Below, piece after piece: positions 44,364 to 55,814 of a DNA stretch of 64,000 nt. The stretch's first letter is position 1. Every line of letters starts with the position of its first letter. Made by a program: the position numbers and the translations under genes. The notes beneath the pieces are model-generated. The model was not told the DNA's origin. It worked only from the letters and a program-made list of their open reading frames with translations, and did not search any database. This DNA is from Niebla homalea (lineage: Eukaryota; Ascomycota; Lecanoromycetes; Lecanorales; Ramalinaceae), in contig JAHGAU010000003.1 in NCBI GenBank assembly GCA_019925105.1, forward strand, positions 992,001-1,056,000, in the 5' to 3' direction.

Positions 44364-44812
44364 CGCATTATCTTAGACTACGTTTGCTTTCCTAGCTGCC
44401 GCATACCAGCGTGAAAACCAGAATGGAATTGTCATTGCATCGCGCAACCTGGATTGCTCGATAGAATATCGGATTCTTCAAGGAACGACGTCATCCAGAA
44501 GATCTATCAAATGATAGGTAGTTTTAAGCTTAGAGTTTTGGGGATCGCGGGAACAGCGCCGTAGGCGCCTCGTGGCGCATCGGGAGTGTCTTCCCTTCAC
44601 GCAACGTTGTCTGCCCAGCTTCAACCATGGACTATTGTATTATGTGGCGTCCATGATATAGTGGCAATGCACGGCATCCACGGTCTAGCAAGCAACCAAA
44701 GAGACGCAAATCCTCCGCGCTTCTCAGACAGCTTGATGCAGACTCGGCGGACCCTTTTGGAGGTGCAAGCTCGAAAGGATCGGAAAGCCTAAGCTGACAT
44801 TCTCCATCCTCA
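44364..44812. promoter_or_regulatory. Divergent gap COQ8 / MID1
   Basis: 449 bp between start codons of divergent genes. It includes a GC-rich imperfect hairpin around GCGCCGTAGGCGCC near 44560. Confidence 0.45.
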
Positions 44813-46728
44813 ATGCGCTCCTTCTGGGCGTCCAGCTCTCATCGACTGAGCAATCTGAACGCTACACAGACATTTTGCACGTTCGCGCTGTATTCCTTGC
44901 GCATCACTGGGGTGTATGGCAAAGCGTCATTCGATGACTATGCACTCCTCAAAGAGCAGGACATGACGCGTGATGAGCAGCATTTGGTAAACCGCTACAT
45001 TCCAGATTTTGTAGGCCTTGGTCGTGGTATCATCGGGAGAGCAGGTGATGACATTCAGACCCTTTCCAACAATGCGCCAGGAGAAATGAAGATTAACGCT
45101 GGGGACACCCAATTTTGGACATTTCCTAAATCAGCGATCGATGGGCAGAAGTCACCAGTGCCGACAGGCCTTCCGAGCGCATTTGCGAGTTCAATTGAAA
45201 GAAGCAAAACTCGGCGTGAGGTCGCCCACGGCCTCAGTTCAAGGCAAAGCGGCCAGACGGTGTTCATTACGTTGAATATGTGCGATCAACCAGTCGCAAA
45301 GAACCCGTCCACACTAGGTGCCCCAGAACAATTGGAGTTGTACATATCAAAATCCTCGGACAACCAAAAGCCCGATGCTGACCGTCATGACCAAGCAATA
45401 CCTGTCGATGGCGGCTGGGCCTCTGTGAACATGACTGTGGAGAACGACATCTACATTGGCATTTCTGCGCCTTCAGATGCTGCATTCACTGGCTCGTATG
45501 ATTACGAGATAACGGCCTCCATAGATGACGCTTTCGCCAAATATAGTGATATGACTGTCTCCTATTTTCTCGACAGTGACAACCATGCTGCGCTCGTTTG
45601 GACCAACAATACGACGAATTGTAGCTCCAATTCTTCAGACATCGGTTTTTGGATGAATCAGCCACCCAGACTCAATCTCTTCGTGTCCAATCAAGAAGAT
45701 TCGGGCATATTAGGCTTACAGAAGTCAATGTGTGGACTCAAAAACAAAGCTCAGGTGCAGGGATCGAGTGATATAGACATGTCAATGACATTGGCTGGTG
45801 GGGATTGTCCGAAGCAGCAATTCTATGCCAAGGGTCTGAATGCGAGCTCAGTATACTACGCAATTATAGGGTTGGAAGGGACAGACGGGACAGACGGCAG
45901 TATTGGTCCTAACAAGGTAAACGGAGGAGGGACCATCTGGCAAAGCTTCCAGTTTACAACAAAATCAAGTGAGTCTGCCTTTGAACAGCCTCCGAATTCG
46001 ATTTTGATGTCTCGATGTCTTTAGGTCCAAACTGCGCACTTCTTTATGACCTAGACTTTTGCTCCGAAGTGGCTTACGCGGTACCATCCAACGTCGAGTT
46101 GGGCAATAACCAAAGTCAATTGGCAAGCTATTACGACAACTATACCGCACAGCTCATCGACAACTTCAACAAGTCAATTGCGCAGATACCATGCGAAACG
46201 ACTTCGTCGGCTCAGTACTCATTGGCAGTGAACTGTAGCGATTGTCAAGTTGCTTACAAGAACTGGCTGTGTGCTGTGACGATTCCCAGATGCGAAGATT
46301 TCAACAATCCAGCGAGTCACCTCCAGCCACGCGCTGTCAATCAGAGTTTCATCAACGAAACCTACGGCAACCAATTCCGCAATGATCCGTCACTGACAAA
46401 GCAAAATCAGTCAGTAAGTTACATGGCTCAAAGTCGCGTTCTCAGGATAGATAAAGATGTCAAGCCGGGACCTTACAAGGAGCTGCTGCCGTGTGAAGAT
46501 CTCTGTTACAGCCTAGTGCGCAGCTGTCCGGCATCCTTGGGCTTCTCCTGCCCTCTTGAAGGCCACGGTTTGGGTCACTCCTATGGCAAGCCACGACGTC
46601 TCGGGCCTGACCAACACGCGTGCAGCGCTCCTTTTGCCTATTTACAAAAGGCAGCATCTTCTGTACCTTCCATTTCCATCAGTCTGGTCATGTCAGCCTT
46701 GGTCATGATTATATTCACACTGAGCTGA
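44813..46728 (+). CDS. MID1: Stretch-activated Ca2+ channel regulatory subunit Mid1
   Basis: Exons 44813-45968 and 46025-46728 (intron 56 nt, GTGAGT...TTAG); 619 aa. Mid1 partners the Cch1 channel in calcium entry during mating, wall stress and ER stress. Seen: a hydrophobic N-terminal segment, an extracellular domain rich in N-glycosylation sequons (NMTV, NNTTNCSSNSS, NASSVY, NQSF, NETY), and a conserved Cys-rich C-terminal half (PNCALLYDLDFCSEVAYAVPSN, NCSDCQVAYKNWLCAVTIPRCED, LLPCEDLCYSLVRSCPASLGFSCP). A final hydrophobic stretch (ISISLVMSALVMIIFTLS) resembles a GPI-anchor signal. The second half is the strongest family evidence. Confidence 0.92.
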
Positions 46729-47441
46729 ACGATGAAAGAATCTGGTTCGCTTTCTTTCAAGAATAAAGCAGGGATGAGGTCCAGAATATCCGACATAAGA
46801 GTTAGCGCTTGATAAATATGAGGAAAAAATGTTGCCAATGCCAAAAGTTTGGCTGATGCCAGCCTCCAGCCACCGCGACAGGCTCGTTGACATGACGAGC
46901 CGCGACCTTATTTGATAGATCTCAATCGAGGTGACAATACCAGTGGCGACCTAATCAGGCTCGTCCATCTCCACGAATGGCGACAGATACAGTGCGAGAG
47001 TATGGCGAGCCACATACAGAGCTTCAAAAGCTTCAAAGCCTTAGGGTCCCGATCGCATCGGTAGAATGTAAGTGCAGATTTGACGTCGGAAGCGGGTACC
47101 GCCAGTATCGTCCTCTTTGGGTTTCAGAAGCATGAAGGCATCAGCACTGAATCCCTGTCCTCGACGAGGTGAGATAGTGTTAGGATGATCGGTTCTGGGC
47201 GAAGGAAGGCAGTAGAAGGCGGTGGCATAAAGCAAAGACTCAAACAAGCGAATTACAAAGCCAAGATGTGACTCAAAAGCCTTCGGACTACAAAGGGAAT
47301 GCAAGTGCTAATCGCATTCTTCCTGTCCTATAAGAGACTAGGTTCCTTCATAATCAAGACCTGTGTATGGATTACCGCATTGGAGACCGTACTGACACGG
47401 CACAATCCTTTATCGCTATCCGTCATTACAACGATTCACTG
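46729..47441. other. Same-strand gap MID1 to PTH1
   Basis: Only short unsupported frames. An in-frame ATG for the next gene occurs at 47367, so the last 75 bases may be coding. Confidence 0.5.
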
Positions 47442-48128
47442 ATGCCCAAAAGATCACAAGGAAAAGCCACAGTGGCTTCGTCACGTGCTCTCAAAAGCTT
47501 AAATGACGAAGCTTGGAAAGATCTTCAAGATCTTCAATCAGTTCCGCCAAATCTTCCACCTCCTATGCTCCGCCGCCCTCTGCTGATCGCCTCCCTTGGG
47601 AATCCTGCTCCTTATACTGGTACCTTCCATTCCGCAGGCCACCTGTTGATCTCGGCCCTCGCAAAGTATCTGTCCTACCCTCCCTTTACACGCTCACGAG
47701 CGCATGCCAAGGGTAACATCTCTCGCGGGGAAGACGCCCTCCTGTGGCAGTGCCCGACATTGATGAACATCTCCGGTCCAGCAGTTGCTACCACATGGCA
47801 GAAATTCCTCCAAGATACGGATGTCGATCAAAGGAAGAGGGCAAGGCTGGTCGTTGTGCACGATGAGCTGGAGTCTCCGCTTGGCAATATCAAGATCAAA
47901 AAGGAAGGAAGTGCAAAGGGGCATAATGGCTTGAAAAGCTGCATGCAGAGCCTCGGCGGGCTCCCCTTCTACCGTCTCGGAGTGGGTATTGGGCGTCCTG
48001 TCAGCAGAGACAGTGGAGTTGTCGCTGCCTACGTCCTGAGGAAGATGACACCTGACGAGATCGGCACCATTACTTCACGGCTTGAAGAGGTTGCCCAGCA
48101 GTTGGGAAAGCTGGCTGAAGAGGCGTAG
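47442..48128 (+). CDS. PTH1: Peptidyl-tRNA hydrolase (bacterial Pth type, mitochondrial)
   Basis: Releases tRNA from stalled peptidyl-tRNA, probably in mitochondria. 228 aa from ATGCCCAAAAGA; an in-frame ATG at 47367 would add 25 residues and cannot be excluded. Active-site elements: IASLGNPAPYTGTFHSAGH (Asn and catalytic His), LMNISGPAV (Met/Asn substrate contact), VVVHDELESPLGNIKIKKEGSAKGHNGLKS (Asp and the GHNGL motif), FYRLGVGIGRP. All of the key residues are intact. Basic N-terminus before LRRPLLIASLG suits organelle import. Single exon. Confidence 0.93.
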   Translation: MPKRSQGKATVASSRALKSLNDEAWKDLQDLQSVPPNLPPPMLRRPLLIASLGNPAPYTGTFHSAGHLLISALAKYLSYPPFTRSRAHAKGNISRGEDALLWQCPTLMNISGPAVATTWQKFLQDTDVDQRKRARLVVVHDELESPLGNIKIKKEGSAKGHNGLKSCMQSLGGLPFYRLGVGIGRPVSRDSGVVAAYVLRKMTPDEIGTITSRLEEVAQQLGKLAEEA

Positions 48129-48449
48129 ATTGATGGGTGGGCGGGCGACATGTTCCAAGAATGAGAGACGATCCACCAATTGAGTTGCGACAAACGGCGC
48201 TCTTCATGATGGCCGAGCAGGCATATGATGCAGCACAACAAAGGAAAAGCGAAAATGAACACGGAACTCAGCACGTTATCAAGCTTAATTCCTGGAGCTT
48301 ATATCCCAGCTATTACCGTACCGACGAACCTGCTGCTGAGACTGCGAACCTTCAGCAGGCAATTCAAAGATTTCCTTCACCTGCGCTTTCGGTGGTCTTC
48401 ATGCCATGATCAGCATACAGCTTCGGGAGTGATCCTGTTCGGGATTGAC
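48129..48449. other. Convergent gap
   Basis: 3' flanks of PTH1 and the MARVEL-like gene. No feature recognised. Confidence 0.5.
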
Positions 48450-49273
48450 TTACACCGCTGGACTAGTGTATTTTTTCGACCGTGAAATCGTACTCAACTC
48501 TCTCGGCTCATCCCGGCTCGACTCTGTCCTCTTCGACCAAGAAATTGTACTCAGCTCCCTAGGCTCATCTCCACTCGACGAACTTGTTGGTGACGACTTC
48601 TCCCGGACCGACTTTGGGCCTTTTGAAGGCTTAGGTGCTTCGGCATCCACCGGTCTGCCCACATGGATCTGTCTGCTTGCCCAATAGGCCAAGACGAGAT
48701 GCAGCAGTCTGAGATAGCATTGGTCAGCAGTCTTGAAACCATGCTTGGCTAGCTGGAAGACTTACCCGAGCAGGCTCAAAGCGAGGACAGCAGTCATCTC
48801 CCAAGCACCCGCTATGTCACCGTCGTCTCCTTTGATCCAGCTCTGCATGGGCCCGTCCTTGCAAACGGAGTATGCGAATGCAACGAGATCAAGCACAAAG
48901 ACGAAGAGGTCCACGCCAACGTCTGCGGCAGGAACGATGCGCCTTGTGGTGACGAGAAGTGTGCCCAGTGCGACAACGCACCAGACAATCGAAAGGATGC
49001 CCTACAGAGGTGTCATTTAGCTAACATGCCGGCAACTTGCACATAACGCATAAGTCAGATGAGCAGACGGACCGGTACGAAAAAGCTCCATCCAAAATAT
49101 TCGTCCGGCCACGGCCAGGCGTGCTGGTATCTGATCGAGATGATACCGACGCTTGCCATGGTGAGTGCGGCGAAGACCACGGTGAAAAGACGAAGTATGA
49201 TGTACAGACGCCATGCAGGATGGTTGGTGTAAAGCTTGTAGGTCCTGTCCGGGGACAGGGAGAGGAATGTCAT
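48450..49273 (-). CDS. Four-helix MARVEL-like membrane protein
   Basis: Three exons, 49273-49073, 49001-48766 and 48708-48450; 231 aa. Helices: YIILRLFTVVFAALTMASVGII; FFVPGILSIVWCVVALGTLLV (across intron 1); VDLFVFVLDLVAFAYSV; and WEMTAVLALSLLGLLHLVLAYWA (across intron 2). This four-helix plan and the FVPGILSIVW segment match fungal MARVEL-domain proteins of unknown role. The donor of intron 1 is either GTCCGT (used here, keeps VP) or GTACCG three codons-equivalent earlier (both in frame). The soluble tail contains a 19-residue unit duplicated in tandem (DEPRELSTIS twice). Function unknown. Confidence 0.72.
48475..48588 (-). repeat. Two-copy 57-nt tandem repeat in MARVEL-like C-terminus
   Basis: The segment starting TTCGACC at about 48475 recurs at about 48532, a 57-nt spacing that keeps frame. 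It yields two copies of DEPRELSTIS-x-SK in the protein tail. Confidence 0.8.
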
Positions 49274-50115
49274 GTTGAAGAGACACAGTCAATTCACTCT
49301 TGCATCACGACCAAGCATTTGGAGAAGAAAAACCCCCCCCGCCCGCAACAGGATGCAATGGAGTACAGTGGGAACTGTGAGAAGCTGAAGTTGAACTGCA
49401 GTGCGCGTCTCGGAAGATAAGTATTTCGCCATGTGCACTCGCATTGATTCCTATCTTCCCCGACAGCACTGTGCGGATATTTAGTCTGTTCGGCCATCCC
49501 ATGGATAATCTCTGTTTCTCAGTTCTCTCCAAGACACGCATACGTTGTGAGACATGCTTTGCGCGCTAGACCCGACATGTATCCATTTGCCCCCATAAAA
49601 AAAAGAACTCATCCTTCGAGCACCCCAAATTCCCCGCCTTGTTCGTCGCATCGGCCAGTTCACTTATTTCCCGACCCATGTTCGGTTGTGCGCGAGCGAC
49701 TGTCGCGAGCTCTTAAAGCTTCAGTCCTTCGGGATGATTACCTTTATTTTTTCTTTCCGCTCAGTTGTTTTGGGATTGCTTTTCAGACGGGATCAAGGAT
49801 TCAATTTTATACCAGGTTATGCAAGATAACCATGCAGTCACCCTGTTACTCATGACCTTGGTCAGATGCCGTGGGATGTTACCTCATTCAGCCCGGACAT
49901 GGTGTGCAGGTCAGACAATCTGACGTCTGGTCGCGGTCATCTGCAGCTGGACTTGGTGGATTTCACCATTCCCGGCCGTTCGCCGCACTCCATTTGCTTT
50001 TTCGTTATCTCAAGATCAGCTCTATTGCATGACCGTGACAAGCAGCTGCACGCACGCTCATACGGCCTTGGGCTGGAAGCAGTTGAGTCGAACTTCCTGA
50101 TGAGGCCGTCTTGTT
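49274..50115. other. Gene-free gap upstream of the MARVEL-like gene
   Basis: 840 bp between the 5' end of the MARVEL-like gene and the 3' end of GABA transaminase. It contains a homopolymeric C tract near 49333 and an A tract near 49597. No gene recognised. Confidence 0.5.
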
Positions 50116-51840
50116 TTAACTTGACACCAACTTTTCCGTCGCGTCCAGTAAGATATCCGCTATCATATCGCGTCAGCTTTTTCTTTTTCACATCAAAATT
50201 GCCACACCCGGATTCCGGCGAGGAAGACACAGAGAATGACTGCAGCGCACACTCACCATGATGTTTCTGGAAGATCAGCATCGGCCGCAACCTCACCGCC
50301 CTCTCCCCACTCCCCCCGATATTGACCCCCAACCCCTTCGCCCGCTTCACAAAGTCGTCCCTCCTCGGACTGTCCCATGCTAAGAATGTACCTTGCCCCT
50401 TACCCCTCAGATTCTGAATCTGATCCGGATACTGCTGAGCCAGGCGGTCCAAACCATCGTACAGGTACTCCCCCACCTCGGCCGTATTCTCCACCAGCTT
50501 CAGACGCTCAATCTCGTGGATGATAGCCCGGAATAAGATCGCCTTCAGCAGAACGCAGAGTTAGCCTTGCTTTTATACCACATGAGACTCCTGAGACATC
50601 GATGAGACTGGAGGGAACACCTCGGAAGTTTACTTGCCCTGGCTGGATCACCCATCCACGTGTTGAACTGTCGATACGGCTTATTTGGCCGAAGCTCGGA
50701 GTTCCCAAAGTAGAACCCGGCAGTCTGCGCCTTCTTGGAGAACGTCACCATGTCGGGTGGTTCAGGCAGATTCCAATGGTCGTGTGCCCAGAATTTACCG
50801 GTCGCACCCACACCGGTTTGCACCTCGTCGACGATGAGGAGGACCTGGTGTTTCTTGGTGATTTCCCGCAAGGCGCCGAAAAAGGCCGGCGAGGCGTGAT
50901 TATCACCGCCTTCGGACTGCACCGGTTCGACCACGACGGCCGCGACCGGATGGTGGAAAGTCTGGATGAGGTGTTCCGTTTCGGCGAGGCAGCGAGCCTC
51001 TTCCTCGGCGTTCTCGCGCGAGTGCTCATTCAGTGGATATTTCAGACATGGAAAGGGGGCTTGCGGCCAGTCAAATGCAGGTATGTCCAGTTTGTGGATC
51101 GGTTTGCTGCGCGTGGTCGAGAGGGTGGCGAAGAGTCGGCCATGGAAGGCTGATCGGAAGGAGAGAATGGACATGTGAGGTGAGCCTGGGGACTGGTTGT
51201 CCATGGACGAGGAGATCTCCTCGGCCGAGAAGTCCACTTCGGGGCCGCCTCGCTCTTGACGACGTTTCCACATGAATGCGGCCTTGTAGGCCGTTTCGTT
51301 GGCGTCGGAGCCAGCCATGGCGGTGAAGACTTGGTCGAGACCGTCGGGAGCGACTTTCAGTGCACCTGTCTTGAGGATGTCGGCCCAGTCGTGCTGGGGG
51401 AAGTTCCCGAGAGCAGGACGGTTGATGATGGCGCTGGCCATGTCCGGGGAGGTGGCGGTCGCGAGCAGAGCGGGATTGCTGTAGCCGACCGGAATAGATG
51501 CGATCTGCGCATAGACATCCAGCAGGACATTGCCGTCTGGATCTGCGATATAGTTGCCATAGCTGTTGCGATAATTCGCCAACATGTTGAGGCTTCGGGT
51601 GTCGAAAACCTGGTCGAGCTCTCGGATGCAGTTCTGGCTCGCTGGGCCCGGAATGGCAGTACGTATGATTGGGTGCTGCGGCTCATTTGGAAAGAATGGC
51701 TGATCTACGTGGATCGGCGACGATGCGCTTGCTAATGCTGGGCTGGCTCTTGGTGTGGCGCTAGAAGTAATCGACTTGCATAAGGCGCTCACCTGCTTCG
51801 TACGCCGGGAGCGCCATGATGTGCGTAGGATTGAAGCCAT
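50116..51840 (-). CDS. 4-aminobutyrate aminotransferase (GABA transaminase), mitochondrial
   Basis: Class-III PLP aminotransferase of the GABA shunt (UGA1/gatA type): GABA plus 2-oxoglutarate gives succinate semialdehyde plus glutamate. Exons 51840-50638, 50542-50257 and 50159-50116; 510 aa. The start is the first real ATG (MASILRTSWRSRRTKQ), a basic mitochondrial-type leader. Motifs: GSDANETAYKAAFMW, SFHGR-like FRSAFHGRLFATLSTT, VEPVQSEGGD, LLIVDEVQTGVGATGKFWAHDHW, and MVTFSKKAQTAGFYF with the PLP Lys. Intron 1 (50543-50637) is a GC-AG intron: donor GCAAGT is the only join giving the conserved NTWMGDPARAILFRAIIHEIE. The last exon has only 44 nt (HADILLDATEKLVSS). Gene symbol left blank, as yeast and Aspergillus names differ. 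Confidence 0.93.
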
Positions 51841-52547
51841 TGATGCCACGTTCCTGAAATCAATATATGAAGTATTTGAATGTTTCTGTGGACGAGATCA
51901 ATGTCAATGTCAACAGCTTGTGCCTTAGCGAGGTAGCACTACTCCCATACAAATAATTAGATCTTGTCTTCTCTGACGCTAAGCTCCTGGCTTGTGTGTA
52001 AGGAATACGAGCGATAGAATCATCATAAGCTCGCATGAGAGGTTCCAGTCGACCCTTATGCTCTGTATTTCAGCAATTTGCAAAACCAAAAAATGCAGGC
52101 GGTTCATTTGTGGATTGCGGGGTGCATTAGAGCGGCTTGAGGGCTTATTTCTAGAGGGATTAAAGCCAATGATGTACAACATGGCCAGTCTTGAATTGAC
52201 GCCGACCGTCTTCATGATTACGCAGTAGCAAACTATTCATCATATGCTCGTGTCGAGCGCAGTCTGCGACCACTTCAAGGGCGGAAAGGCATCACAATTT
52301 GGTTCCCCAGGCATTTGTAATTATTTTAGTATGTATCCTTTGGGTATCTGGAATTCTGGATGTTCCTTCCGGAAGGGGCAATCCGTTGTGCCCAAGCTGC
52401 TCATGCAATGCCGCTAAACAGATTAACCTGGGAAATTTCAAAAAATAAAATGTTTCCATAGCAGATGAGGATCCCTCGGTACATGTCAATGAGGCATCCT
52501 GTGGAGAATGCTGCAAATCAGCATCGTGAGATGATCCGATCTCTCCA
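51841..52547. other. Gap between GABA transaminase 5' end and SET2 3' end
   Basis: Minus-strand tandem arrangement. No credible gene in 700 bp. Confidence 0.5.
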
Positions 52548-55545
52548 TTACGCATGAACTAATCGAGGCTCATTGTCACGTTTGCGCTGATCCTCTTGTC
52601 TTGCTTCCTTGAAGTGGGACTCACTTGGTGGCGTCCTGTCTGTTTCGGGGCCGAGGGGAGTCCCTGAAGCGTCAAACATGGTAGTATCGTCAGCTGGGGA
52701 GTTGAGCACCCTGCTTTGAGAGGCCCGCCGAGGAGGAGGTGGTGGAGGTGGGGGAGGCGTCTCCGATTTCAATAACTTATGGGGCATCAAATCCACATCC
52801 TCATGCTTGACGTCCTCCAATGGCTCCATGTCTTCGCGTTTCCGCTTGAGGCCGTCGCTCGTTAGTACCATATCAAGTGGCGTCGCGGGGGTCAAGGCCT
52901 CCACTTTCACCTTATGGTCCCCGTCGTCATCTGACATGGCCAAGTCCTGATCGTCGTCGTCGCTATGGCCCTCCTCCTTCACGGCGTCCTCACCCAGTAT
53001 GCTTTTCGATGGATGGACCGTGTTCGACTGCTGTCCTTTCCGTTCAGCGCGACGCTTCTCACGCTCGCGGTGCTTTTTGGCGGCCTTGTCGAAGTACTCT
53101 TTGACGTAAGTCTTGACCTGTTTCTCCTTTCTCGAATCGATCTTGGTCGGGTCCTCGACTCGCCGATTCTTGAAGTCAGACGTCACCAGCTTCTTTGAGA
53201 TCTCTTTCGCAAAGCGTTTCAGATCGTCCTTGGGCAATTTACCCTTGAACTTGTCCATGACGTACTTAATATGGGGGAAGAGCTGCGGAAAGGTTAGGGA
53301 AATGGTAAGCTATTGATGGGAACTCAGCTCACCGTATTTTCGTACAGCTTCATCTGCTTCTCCTCGGGGAGATTCCGCCACTTTTCCTTGCCTGAAGAGC
53401 TCATCTTCTTGGCCTCGCCATTCAACGCCGCCGCGGGAGTTGCTACTGTTGTTCTCTCTTTCGGCGTGTTTGCTTTTGCATTGGTGATCTCGTTGATGAT
53501 ATCCTCCAAGGCCTTGTTGGTGGAAGTCGGTTTTGGTGGTGGAGGTGGAGGCACAGAAGCGGCAGTTGGTCGGTCCCACGTCGTCTTTCCGGTCATGTCA
53601 TAGTAGTAAGTCCGTCCTCCATCATCCAGGGCAGAAAACCAGCCCTGAGGTAACGCGTTGAACGGTCTTGGCCGGAAGGGGGGTCGAGAGGCCTGGAAAT
53701 AGCCCGGCTGCCTTTGCGGGAAATTGTTCCTGGGCCCACTTGGTGCAGCAGCAGGGCCTTTCGGGGCATCGATGGATTTTGAACTCGATCTGGAACCCTC
53801 CCTGGAGCCCGAGCGTGAACCCCCCTTGCGCTTTTCGCGGCTGTCCCGGCGTGCTGGACGATGTTGCTTGTCTGGTGTAGCAGTGATGTCAAGCTCGCGC
53901 TTCTTGCGTGGTATTCGGTAAGCGACCTCGAGGGTGGCCCATTCTTGTAACAAATGATCCGCTTGTGATGAGACTCGGTCGTCACTGCTCGTCTTGAGTT
54001 CAGCGACGGTGGATTCGATCTTGGAATCGCTAATCTTATTGCGCGTGAGTCTGGGGAAACCGTCCAGAATGTTGAATATCTGCAATACCACATTCGCGTC
54101 CTCTCTCCACAGACTCAAATTGGTATTCAGGATTTGGTATCCATGCATTTTGACCACACGGTTACGAGCTCTCTCATCGTCGCACCGCTGGATGCGACCA
54201 AGCAGTTTGACGGCGATCCACTTTTCCTTACACTGCATCAAGCTAGCCATGACCTTGGTGACACCGTGCTCATCCAAGGACTTAGGCTGCACGTTGTTGA
54301 CATACTCCTCATCGTCTTCACCAACCTTCTTCTTGCGCGGCTTTTTGGCGACTGCAGTATCCCACCCATCTCCGTCGTCGATCCCCAGTGCCTCAATGGT
54401 GGTCTGCGGCAATTTCGTGGCGCGCTCCGTCTGAGTCTTACCGCCAATGAAGCCGGTACAATTTGGCTCACCGCAGTAACAAGGTTGTGGATCAGCTCCA
54501 TATCTGTCAACGTTGTAGTTGAAGACGAGCTCCTCACCCGCCTTGATTTTGCGCTCGGCAAAAATTCCCATGCGCAGTTTGTCGCCCACGACCCACTTGT
54601 CGACATAGCAATTAGGATTGCACGAATGATTACAGAATCGACCTAGATTGCCCTTCTTGGTCGCATCGACAAACTCGCCTTGGGTGAGAGACATGAAGTA
54701 GAAGTGCTTGATACCTTCCTCGTGGTATTGCACCATGCGTCTCCGAAACTGAGGCTCACCAATGACTTCACCAATGTACTCGTAGATGAAGTCATCAATA
54801 TCTAGATCCGTATCAGCTCGTAGACCGTAACCCTTCTTCTCTGTTTTGAAGACGGTGACGGGCGCATATTGCTTGCGTTGAAAGCGTTGGTTCTGGCAGT
54901 CAGCTCCGCAGCCGCAATCTCCTACACATTCCATTTTAGTTGCGCGGTTGATGCAGTCGGAATCCTCCCCACACGCAGCGTTGACCTTGGCGACGCCATC
55001 TAGATGACTGTTCAGTGCGAGCGCTTTACTGCAAATCAATACATGGGGATGTAAGAGAGGAGCTTACCCCACTCCTCAGCGCAGTCACAGTCCATAGATC
55101 CATGCTCAGTCGAGCCTATGTACTTGTTGGTGTAATTGCAAACAGGGATCGTCTCAAATATCGCCCGAGCTTCTTCTGTCCGGTCTCTGTAGTCACTGAA
55201 GAGGGGCGGCGTGCGGCTGGCAACCTTGTGGGATTGACTTCTAGAGAGCTTCGGAGGCTCCCCAGGCTCCATCTTCAATATAATTTCACCACGCACCACG
55301 GTGTCGGGCCTCTCGCTCGGAGGCAATGACTCCTGCGATGCTACATCATCCTTGACAGGAGACTGCGAGGCAGATGTCATCTTGATGTCCGTAGGCGAGC
55401 CTGTGGCTGTGGCTGGAGATTCGTCCTTGAGGTCGTGCGTCCTTGACCTCACTCGCTCTCTTGCAGCTCCATTTTCGAGCTTCATCCCTTCGAAGCCGGT
55501 CTCTATGATGTCGCGTCGCTGTTCAGGCCTGCTCTGTTGGGGCAT
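52548..55545 (-). CDS. SET2: Histone H3 lysine-36 methyltransferase Set2
   Basis: Exons 55545-55068, 54999-53333 and 53282-52548; 959 aa. Set2 methylates H3K36 during RNA polymerase II elongation. Domains in order: an AWS Cys cluster ([10 protein letters not shown] completed by splicing, [33 protein letters not shown]); SET ([61 protein letters not shown]); post-SET ([14 protein letters not shown]); a WW domain at about 615-645 ([25 protein letters not shown]); and the SRI domain, which binds the phosphorylated polymerase tail, begun by [12 protein letters not shown] at the end of exon 2 and continued in exon 3 ([19 protein letters not shown]). Poly-Pro runs and an acidic region lie near the C-terminus. 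Everything needed for activity is intact. Confidence 0.96.
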
Positions 55546-55765
55546 GGCAGAGTGGAGGAGGAGGGTTGGTTAATCGAGAGGAGGAGCGTGGGCGAGGATG
55601 GGCCCAAGGAGGAGGATGCGTTGGTGGAAGTGTCACGGCTGTGTCTCATGGCAAGAGGCCTTATGTTATGACTACAGTGTTTGGGCTAGAACGGCTCGGT
55701 TTGTGGAGGAAAGTGAAGGAGGCGGTCGGGCGGCGGTGGCAGCAATTGTTGATGGTTGTATTGTA

Positions 55766-55814
55766 GGGTGGAAGGGTGGAAGGGTGGAAGAGGTGGAAGA
55801 GGTGGAAGAGGTGG
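55766..55814. repeat. Purine-rich tandem repeat (GGTGGAAGA/G units)
   Basis: About five to six imperfect 8-9-nt units of GGTGGAAGG and GGTGGAAGA in tandem, upstream of SET2. A microsatellite, with possible promoter position. Confidence 0.85.
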
